Assembly: GCA_903930665.1 (NCBI GenBank)
Contig: CAIYZI010000171.1
Span: 1 to 11,963 of the forward strand
DNA length: 11,963 bases
Source of the DNA: an uncultured beta proteobacterium
GTDB taxonomy: Bacteria > Pseudomonadota > Gammaproteobacteria > Burkholderiales > Burkholderiaceae
Direction: 5' to 3'
Positions within the stretch are counted from its first letter, which is position 1, and every line of letters starts with the position of its first letter. Positions 7,265 through 11,963 of the stretch are shown here, piece by piece. Made by a program: the position numbers and the translations under genes. The notes below the pieces were generated by a model. The model saw nothing but the letters and a program-made list of their open reading frames with translations. It was not told the DNA's origin and made no database searches.

Positions 7265-7908
7265 AAAACACCAGAGTAATTATTGTTGATGACGATTCAG
7301 ATCTGCGAGAGAGCTTAAGCGCATGGCTATCCCAAGACTACTTGGTGGAGGCTTTTGACTCAGCCGAATCATTCCTACTGGCCATTAACGATTTTAATTT
7401 TGAGGATCAAATTCCAACTTGCATCGTTCTAGACTTTAAAATGCCTGGCATGAATGGGGTTGAACTACAAAAAACCCTTAAGGAAATCAATGTTCAATTT
7501 CCAATTATTTTTATGAGTGGTAACGCCCTTCAGGCCGATGTAATAGATGCGTGGCAAGAAGGTGCGGTTAACTTTATTCTCAAACCTTTTGCGGCTAGCA
7601 AAATTAGTGATGCCATTCAGAGGCTATTTGCTAGAGTAAATCAGCTGCAAAAGGATCATAAAGATGCTCAAAATGAGGTATCTAGTATTGGCCCTCCAAT
7701 TAATCAACGAGAGGCTCAGGTTTTATTACTCCTAGGCAAAGGATGTCAGCAAAACGAAGTGGCTGATATTTTGGGGCTCTCCCTCAGAACGGTAAAGATG
7801 TATCGCGCCTCTATAAAAGAAAAGCTAAAGCTAAATACTCTGATGGAGCTAGGGCGTTATTACGATAAGTATCGTTTATCGATCGAAAAAATCGCAATGC
7901 TGAAGTAG
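7261..7908 (+). CDS. FixJ/LuxR-family response regulator
   Basis: The product is 215 residues and overlaps the kinase gene by ATGA, so the two are probably translationally coupled. The receiver domain (1-125) has the acidic pocket Asp10-Asp12, phosphoacceptor Asp58 in VLDFKMPGMNG, the switch residue Ser86 in FMSGN, and Lys108 in ILKPF. A linker leads to a LuxR-type helix-turn-helix (about 147-205) with INQREAQVLLLLGKGCQQNEVADILGLSLRTVKMYR split across its helices. It is a DNA-binding regulator whose likeliest targets are its own promoter and the divergent operon. Its stop lies only two bases before the tRNA-like fragment, yet the helix-turn-helix is complete, so the gene does not look truncated. 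Confidence 0.93.
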   Translation: MKNTRVIIVDDDSDLRESLSAWLSQDYLVEAFDSAESFLLAINDFNFEDQIPTCIVLDFKMPGMNGVELQKTLKEINVQFPIIFMSGNALQADVIDAWQEGAVNFILKPFAASKISDAIQRLFARVNQLQKDHKDAQNEVSSIGPPINQREAQVLLLLGKGCQQNEVADILGLSLRTVKMYRASIKEKLKLNTLMELGRYYDKYRLSIEKIAMLK

Positions 7909-7910
7909 CC

Positions 7911-7952
7911 CTTTTATCCGTTGGTCGCGAGTTCAAATCTCGCCCGACCCAC
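7911..7952 (+). pseudogene. tRNA-Lys 3' fragment at the right boundary
   Basis: The sequence from CTTTTATCCG (7911-7920) through the variable loop TTGGTCGCGAG, the T arm, the acceptor 3' strand CCGACCC, A and CCA reads as the 3' half of a tRNA-Lys. No matching 5' half (acceptor GGGTCGG and D arm) precedes it; the regulator gene does. The anticodon-loop part CTTTTA-TCCG appears one base short of the usual CTTTTAATCCG. It therefore cannot fold as a tRNA and is best read as a duplicated attachment-site remnant. Confidence 0.8.
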
Positions 7953-7960
7953 CAGTAATA
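7936..7960 (+). repeat. Right copy of the 25-base direct repeat
   Basis: Identical base for base to 1-25, including the tRNA 3' end and the six bases GTAATA after CCA. With the left copy it brackets the kinase/regulator pair and the five-gene hydrolase operon, a unit of about 7.9 kb. Confidence 0.8.
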
Positions 7961-7962
7961 CC

Positions 7963-7997
7963 AAAGCCTCTAGAGAAATCTAGGGGCTTTTTCTTTT
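7963..7997 (+). terminator. Rho-independent terminator after the tRNA fragment
   Basis: A 12-pair stem, AAAGCCTCTAGA (7963-7974) with TCTAGGGGCTTT (7979-7990), has one G.T pair and a GAAA tetraloop. It runs into TTTTTCTTTT. It occupies the same place relative to the repeat as the left terminator but has a different stem sequence. It would end transcription coming from the kinase/regulator operon. Confidence 0.85.
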
Positions 7998-8115
7998 GGG
8001 GCTGGTGAAATGTGGCGGCTACTGTTGGTGACAATAGAAGATCTATGGGGTCGTTATGGGTCAGGATGTCAGGCGCTGGATGACCGACGGAACTATGGGC
8101 GACTATTAACGACTC

Positions 8116-9042
8116 TTAGCCCAAAATATCTATCAATTCATAAAAAATTGATGCCTCACCAGTATGAGGGTTGGCAGTCTCCGTTACGGAGCAACGCAAC
8201 TTAACCCTCTGATTCAAGTGAAGACCTGCAACTTGATCAAGCATTCTCTTTGGAAAAAGAATTTTGATTACTTCATTTGAGTCGCTTAGCAAATGCATCC
8301 GCTCTCTTTTACTCAACAGCTCAATAATTCCCTCTAAATTCACCTCTTCCCTGGAAGACAACTCGGTGACATCTAAAGCATCTTCAATTTGTTTGAGAGC
8401 TTTCTCATTACCAGTCCAACTCAAAACTTCTTTCCCAGAATATCTCCAGGTGAAATCAAGCTTTGCATTAGTAGAGTTTGCTAGATGAATAAAATTTCTC
8501 AAACTTTTTGCGCCAAATGGGCCCAAGTCAGTGACCGCCTCTAAAAAACCTTTTCCTTTTCCCTGGGATTCGAGGACTGAGAAAATACGACCAATTGCTG
8601 CCTTTGAAATTCCCTCATCGAATAAATCTCGATTTGCAGCAGCAGTAACAAGCAGCCTTGATGATCCCGGTAAAAGCCCTGTTAATCGCAGATCTAAATC
8701 TTCATATAAATATCCTGGTATCCTTTTTTTCCGCAGTCCACCCTGGGAAATCCTTAAAGCAGCATATCCAATCATCTGCCGTATCTCTTCTGCGGCCCTA
8801 GAAACAATATGAAGAGGCATTGAACCCCTATTGAATTGAGAGGCAACAAACCTAAATTCCATTAATTCAATTTCCGCTTTATCGCTGAGCGAAGTAAGTT
8901 GTTGCTTTAAGTCGGCAATATGAGAGTCCATTGACTGGGCAGCGATCCTTAAGGCGAAACTATCAGAACTTTCTGCCTGCCTTAAAAGATCGTTCTGCTG
9001 TCCTTGAGCCTGTAGCAGTAATTTTTCTAGACGATTCTTCAT
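8116..9042 (-). CDS. Unknown protein partnered with a nucleotidyltransferase; helical N-terminus
   Basis: I do not recognise this 308-residue protein. Residues about 1-70 are strongly helical and charged, with coiled-coil character (LEKLLLQAQGQQNDLLRQAE, then IADLKQQLTSLSDKAEIEL). The middle (about 100-200) contains LRLTGLLPGSSRLLVTAA and is probably a globular alpha/beta region. Residues about 232-305 read as alternating strands (VNLEGIIELLSKRERMHLL, VIKILFP, VKLRCSV, YELIDIL). This pattern is often seen in small OB-like beta-barrels, which is my inference. There is no signal peptide or membrane segment, so it should be cytosolic. Its ATG overlaps the stop of the nucleotidyltransferase gene, implying coupled translation and joint function. 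Confidence 0.85.
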   Translation of the reverse strand: MKNRLEKLLLQAQGQQNDLLRQAESSDSFALRIAAQSMDSHIADLKQQLTSLSDKAEIELMEFRFVASQFNRGSMPLHIVSRAAEEIRQMIGYAALRISQGGLRKKRIPGYLYEDLDLRLTGLLPGSSRLLVTAAANRDLFDEGISKAAIGRIFSVLESQGKGKGFLEAVTDLGPFGAKSLRNFIHLANSTNAKLDFTWRYSGKEVLSWTGNEKALKQIEDALDVTELSSREEVNLEGIIELLSKRERMHLLSDSNEVIKILFPKRMLDQVAGLHLNQRVKLRCSVTETANPHTGEASIFYELIDILG

Positions 9043-9482
9043 GGATTAATCACTAGTTTAGAAATCCCTTTGGGGCGCTCATTCCTATCGAACCCATACC
9101 AACCCCTCCAATAACTTCTAATATCTACATTCTCAGCAATAGCAAATAAAACATCACATCCATATTTCGATCGCGCACTTAATCTATCCATCAGTCCAGA
9201 AAAATGAACCCTTCTATTTTCATCGAGGGAGTTAACATCTTTTTCAGAAGCAAAAACAACTAAGTCCACATCACTAGGGTCTATTTTTTCAGTAGAAAAT
9301 GAGCCGTCAATCCAGACTTCAAAGCTAATTCCAAGTCTTTTGAGGGATGAAAGATAGTTACGCAACCCTAAAATTAAATACGGCCTAGTATTCGACCCCG
9401 CAAAAGGCTCTATGAACTGTCTCTCCAAATCAGACTCGCCGATTTCATGTAATCCAGGCGTTAGTAAGGGACTGTATTCCAT
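9039..9482 (-). CDS. Minimal nucleotidyltransferase-fold protein (DUF6932-like)
   Basis: The product is 147 residues. The nucleotidyltransferase signature is clear: Gly60-Ser61 in IDGSFSTEKIDPSDVDLVVF, the metal-binding pair Asp71 and Asp73, and a plausible third carboxylate Asp110 in YGCDVLFA. The tail YWRGWYGFDRNERPKGISKLVI is a conserved-looking end that I associate with the DUF6932 group; that assignment is from memory. Such small enzymes act as MNT-type antitoxins, toxins, or defence nucleotidyltransferases that modify proteins or tRNA. Which applies here is unknown. AAAGG lies unusually close to the ATG, one base away, so initiation may be weak. It is the first gene of a two-gene operon. 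Confidence 0.85.
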   Translation of the reverse strand: MEYSPLLTPGLHEIGESDLERQFIEPFAGSNTRPYLILGLRNYLSSLKRLGISFEVWIDGSFSTEKIDPSDVDLVVFASEKDVNSLDENRRVHFSGLMDRLSARSKYGCDVLFAIAENVDIRSYWRGWYGFDRNERPKGISKLVINP

Positions 9483-9535
9483 ACCTTTAATTTACCCCAT
9501 TTACTACCAGCAAACTCTAGGGGTTTTCGAAGGCC

Positions 9536-9564
9536 TTAATAATGCCATTTGTTGAATTAATCAA
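9536..9564 (-). promoter_or_regulatory. Possible sigma70-type promoter of the nucleotidyltransferase operon
   Basis: On the minus strand TTGATT (9564-9559) is separated by exactly 17 bases from TATTAA (9541-9536). Each box matches the consensus at four of six positions. It lies 54 bases upstream of the ATG at 9482. The spacing is right but the boxes are weak, so this is tentative. Confidence 0.3.
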
Positions 9565-9613
9565 TAAAACAGATACGTATTCAATAATTTTCGGGGGCTA
9601 AGGGCAATCCAAG

Positions 9614-9630
9614 TGTCGCGTTACGCGACA
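9614..9630. promoter_or_regulatory. Palindrome TGTCGCG-TTA-CGCGACA
   Basis: Perfect seven-base arms flank TTA. The preceding bases extend identity with 180-192 to CAAGTGTCGCGTT. It lies between the tRNA-Lys terminator and the nucleotidyltransferase promoter region, and could be an operator or a dispersed palindromic element. Confidence 0.5.
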
Positions 9631-9640
9631 AATTAGGCTT

Positions 9641-9678
9641 AAAACACAACACCTCACTACTGCATAGCGGGGTGTTGT
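9641..9678 (-). terminator. Rho-independent terminator of tRNA-Lys(CUU)
   Basis: On the minus strand ACAACACCCC (9678-9669) pairs with GAGGTGTTGT (9655-9646), with one G.T pair. GTTTT follows. It begins six bases after the tRNA CCA, so it probably ends the tRNA transcript and any read-through from the encapsulin operon. Confidence 0.8.
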
Positions 9679-9683
9679 ATGTT

Positions 9684-9759
9684 TGGTGGGCCCTGCGTAA
9701 CTCGAACACGCCACCAAAAGATTAAGAGTCTTCTACTCTACCAACTCAGCTAAGGGCCA
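9684..9759 (-). tRNA. tRNA-Lys, anticodon CUU
   Basis: A 76-base cloverleaf including encoded CCA can be folded by hand. The acceptor pairs TGGCCCT with AGGGCCC; the D arm is GCTG...GAGT; the anticodon stem GAAGA/TCTTT surrounds loop CTCTTAA (anticodon CTT); the T arm GCGTG/TACGC surrounds TTCGAGT; the discriminator is A. It decodes AAG lysine codons. The first acceptor pair is a T1-C72 mismatch, which is unusual because G1-C72 would be expected. All other stems hold, with some G.U pairs. The 5' end is 15 bases after the desulfurase stop. The gene is either processed from the encapsulin/desulfurase transcript or uses a promoter inside that gene's 3' end; GATAAT lies 10 bases upstream. Confidence 0.85.
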
Positions 9760-9774
9760 AAGGCAATCCATTAT

Positions 9775-11379
9775 CTAGTGATGTTTAATCCTATAGAGAG
9801 CAGAGACTAATGCATCCACCTCCTGACATGTGTTGTAAAAAGCCAATGATGGTCGAACCGTAGTTTCCACACCCATACGACGCAATATGGGCTGAGCACA
9901 ATGATGACCAGATCGAACGGCAATTCCTTCTTTATTTAAGGCTGCACCAATATCTTCCGTTTTAATGCCAGGAATAACAAAAGATAAAACACTCGCTTTA
10001 TCTTTTGCAGTTCCAATTAATCGAAGGCCTGGAACGTCTTTTAACAAGCGTGTCGCATAAAGCAAGAGTTGATGTTCATACTGGTCAATCAATTCAATCC
10101 CAATGGAATTCACATAGTCAAGTGCCGCCCCAAGACCAACGGCATCAGCAATATTGCCAGTACCAGCCTCAAATCGCCCTGGCGCTTCATGAAATTGGGT
10201 ATGCTCAAATGTCACATCCTTAATCATGTTGCCGCCACCCTGCCACGGCTGGGTGGCATTGAGTAAATCCTCTTTGCCATAGAGAGCGCCAATACCAGTA
10301 GGTCCAAATACTTTGTGACCAGAAAATACAAACCAATCGGGATTCAGGTCTTGCAGATCCACCTTCATGTGTGAAATAGACTGCGCACCATCCAACAATA
10401 CTTTCACACCAGCGTTATGCGCTATCTCAATAATTTTCTTGGCTGGCGTAATGGTACCTAGTGCATTGGAAACATGGGTAAAGCTCACCAGCTTTGTTCG
10501 GCTATTAAACAGCTTCTGATATTCATCCAAAAGAAATTGGCCATCGTCATCAACCGGGATGACACGAATACGCAACCCCTTTTCCTTAGCTAAAAGCTGC
10601 CATGGAACGATATTGGCATGATGCTCTAGGTTGCTAAGGATAATTTCATCACCCTCTTTCAAGTTTTGACGACCCCAACTCTGAGCAACTAAATTAATAG
10701 CTTCTGTCGTACCCCGAAAAAAAACGATCTCATTTATTGACTTAGCGTTAACGAACTTACGCACTTTTTCTCGGGCGCCTTCATAAGCATCAGTTGCACG
10801 CGCAGCTAATTCATGAGCAGCGCGATGAATATTAGAATTCTCATGCTCATAAAAATAACTAATCCGGTCAATTACCGCCTGTGGCTTTTGCGTGGTAGCG
10901 GCATTATCAAACCAAATCAATGGACGACCATTTACCCTCTCAGAAAGAATCGGGAAATCTTTACGGATTAACAATGGATCAAAAGGCGAGCTTTGCGTAT
11001 TTGATCTTGGTATCCGATCGGGGAAGATTTGATGAATGATCTGATCGTTACCTGGATTGGCCAGCCCACTTAGAAGAGAGTTTGGGATAAACTGCTCTAC
11101 CCCAAAACTACGCCCCAGGGAAAGTGAACTTGGATTTTTGGAAAACGCCTCATGTCCAACTTGATGCTCCACTCCGCCAAATGCCAGCTCTGCTAACTTA
11201 GACAAATCCAAATTTGTTGAAGGCTGCAAAGAATGGCCATCCAAACCATTTGGTAGACCACCCCGCGAATTACCAAAGCTACTCGATTGTGACTGGTAAT
11301 CTGAATAATTCTGATTAGCCAAGTCAGCCAAGACTTTTGGATCCAAAAATCCCACTTGAACTTGATTACTTGTACTCAT
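9775..11379 (-). CDS. Encapsulin-cargo cysteine desulfurase (SufS-like, with N-terminal extension)
   Basis: The product is 534 residues from the ATG at 11379; a TTG at 11391 is a less likely start. Residues about 131-534 are a complete type II (SufS/CsdA-like) PLP-dependent cysteine desulfurase. Visible signatures are FDNAATTQKP, LEHHANIVPW (His253, His254), the PLP lysine Lys356 in FSGHKVFGPTG, GRFEAGT (401-407), and catalytic Cys494 in RSGHHCAQP. It converts cysteine to alanine and an enzyme persulfide. Residues 1-130 are an extra Ser/Asn/Gln/Gly-rich, probably disordered region absent from ordinary SufS proteins. In family 2A encapsulin systems such an extension loads the enzyme into the shell. 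The immediately upstream overlapping gene is that shell, so cargo identity is well supported. No suf or isc genes are visible nearby. Confidence 0.95.
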   Translation of the reverse strand: MSTSNQVQVGFLDPKVLADLANQNYSDYQSQSSSFGNSRGGLPNGLDGHSLQPSTNLDLSKLAELAFGGVEHQVGHEAFSKNPSSLSLGRSFGVEQFIPNSLLSGLANPGNDQIIHQIFPDRIPRSNTQSSPFDPLLIRKDFPILSERVNGRPLIWFDNAATTQKPQAVIDRISYFYEHENSNIHRAAHELAARATDAYEGAREKVRKFVNAKSINEIVFFRGTTEAINLVAQSWGRQNLKEGDEIILSNLEHHANIVPWQLLAKEKGLRIRVIPVDDDGQFLLDEYQKLFNSRTKLVSFTHVSNALGTITPAKKIIEIAHNAGVKVLLDGAQSISHMKVDLQDLNPDWFVFSGHKVFGPTGIGALYGKEDLLNATQPWQGGGNMIKDVTFEHTQFHEAPGRFEAGTGNIADAVGLGAALDYVNSIGIELIDQYEHQLLLYATRLLKDVPGLRLIGTAKDKASVLSFVIPGIKTEDIGAALNKEGIAVRSGHHCAQPILRRMGVETTVRPSLAFYNTCQEVDALVSALYRIKHH

Positions 11380-11963
11380 GATATTTACCAATCTCTACAC
11401 CGTCCAACACCGCCAAAGCATCATCAGTCAAAACCGCTAAAGAGCAATACAAGGAAACCAAGTAGGAAGCAATAGCCTTATTGTTGATACCCATAAAGCG
11501 CACCGATAAACCTGGACTTTGTTCGCCAGGCAGATTTGGCTGATACAAACCTACAACACCTTGCTTTTTCTCGCCCGTTCGAATCAACAAAATGGAAGAC
11601 TTGCCATCTTGAATTTTGACTTTGTCAGAAGGAATCAAAGGAACGCCACGCCATGTTAAGAATTGGCTACCAAATAGCCCTATGGTTGGAGGCGGCACAC
11701 CACGGCGAGTACATTCGCGACCAAATGCAGCAATGGTTTTAGGGTGAGCCAAAAAGAATCCCGGCTCTTTCCAAACCTTAGTCAACAATTCATCTAAATC
11801 ATCTGGGGTTGGTGCTCCAGTTCGGGTTTTAATGCGCTGTTCTGGAGCCACATTAGCAAGCAAACCATATTCGGCATTGTTAATTAACTCCCCTTCTTGA
11901 CGCTCTTTTACAGTTTCAATAGTTAAGCGAAGTTGCTCACTGATTTGGTTATAGGGACTGCTA
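11366..11963 (-). CDS. Family 2A encapsulin shell protein (SrpI-like), 5' part beyond the window
   Basis: The open frame enters from the right edge and ends at 11366, giving the last 198 residues of a protein expected to be about 310 long. It reads ...YNQISEQLRLTIETVKERQEG..., EYGLLANV, KEPGFFLAHPKTIAAFGRECTRRG, GSQFLTWRGVPLIPSDK and a C-terminal LYCSLAVLTDDALAVLDGVE. These match the SrpI/family 2A encapsulins, which have a HK97 phage-capsid fold and self-assemble into a protein shell. No cyclic-nucleotide-binding insert is seen in this part, which argues for type 2A over 2B. A TTG at 11863 is an internal Leu codon, not the start. The stop lies inside the desulfurase gene (14-base overlap), so shell and cargo are probably translationally coupled. 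Confidence 0.93.
   Translation of the reverse strand, partial: SSPYNQISEQLRLTIETVKERQEGELINNAEYGLLANVAPEQRIKTRTGAPTPDDLDELLTKVWKEPGFFLAHPKTIAAFGRECTRRGVPPPTIGLFGSQFLTWRGVPLIPSDKVKIQDGKSSILLIRTGEKKQGVVGLYQPNLPGEQSPGLSVRFMGINNKAIASYLVSLYCSLAVLTDDALAVLDGVEIGKYHEYK

Noticed and set aside
1..7960. An integrase, transposase or insertion sequence explaining the tRNA repeats
   Set aside because: Every sizeable gene between the repeats has another clear family or role, and no terminal inverted repeats with a transposase are visible.
8010..8204. Plus-strand open frame of 64 codons after the tRNA fragment
   Set aside because: It covers the non-coding block duplicated at 61-170, where the frame is not kept, and runs into the antisense of the downstream gene.
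8264..8812. Plus-strand open frames at 8264-8488 and 8531-8812
   Set aside because: They are antisense to the 308-residue partner gene and have no start signals or recognisable sequence.
11366..11863. A 165-residue protein starting at a TTG at 11863
   Set aside because: The frame stays open with SrpI-like sequence (YNQISEQLRLTIETVKERQEG) up to the right edge, so this codon is internal Leu and the gene is simply cut by the window.
1..11963. CRISPR array
   Set aside because: I saw no regularly spaced repeats. The repeats present are tRNA-derived or isolated palindromes.

Overview
The window looks like a compact chromosome segment from a moderately AT-leaning betaproteobacterium. A Polynucleobacter-like Burkholderiaceae member is my best guess. 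The reasons are gene style, the lysine tRNA sequences, a MarC protein and a family 2A encapsulin with its cysteine desulfurase. The taxon is inferred from general resemblance, not from a search.

Bases 1-7960 look like a genomic island or accretion unit at a lysine tRNA. The window opens on the last 19 bases of a tRNA ending in CCA. A 3' fragment of the same tRNA, reaching back to about its anticodon loop, recurs at about 7911-7952. Bases 1-25 and 7936-7960 are identical, and each copy is followed by its own terminator and then by about 110 bases that still align. No integrase is visible. Inside the unit, five minus-strand genes form an apparent operon read from 5641 down to 276: an outer-membrane beta-barrel protein, a secretory-lipase-type alpha/beta hydrolase, an exported beta-lactamase-fold serine hydrolase, a MarC membrane protein, and a choloylglycine hydrolase/penicillin acylase-type amidase. 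The operon ends at a clear terminator (231-262). Divergent from it is a translationally coupled two-component pair: a membrane histidine kinase and a FixJ/LuxR-type regulator. A simple reading is that the kinase senses a substrate or membrane signal and the regulator controls the exported-hydrolase operon from the shared 186-base intergenic region.

Bases 7961-9640 hold a small second module on the minus strand. It is a minimal nucleotidyltransferase (GS...DxD) overlapping by ATGA a 308-residue protein of unknown function with a helical N-terminus and a possible beta-barrel C-terminus. It sits between the tRNA fragment and a second lysine tRNA, which is a typical place for accessory defence or toxin-antitoxin genes.

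Bases 9641-11963, minus strand, carry a family 2A encapsulin (3' two-thirds only, running off the right edge). It overlaps by 14 bases a cysteine desulfurase with a low-complexity N-terminal extension of about 130 residues. This is the sulfur-handling encapsulin nanocompartment: shell plus cargo enzyme. A tRNA-Lys(CUU) gene starts 15 bases after the desulfurase stop and is closed by its own terminator. The most interesting points are the three short LxxLA-like motifs in the cargo extension, the tRNA-linked boundary structure, the nucleotidyltransferase pair, and the divergent kinase/hydrolase arrangement.
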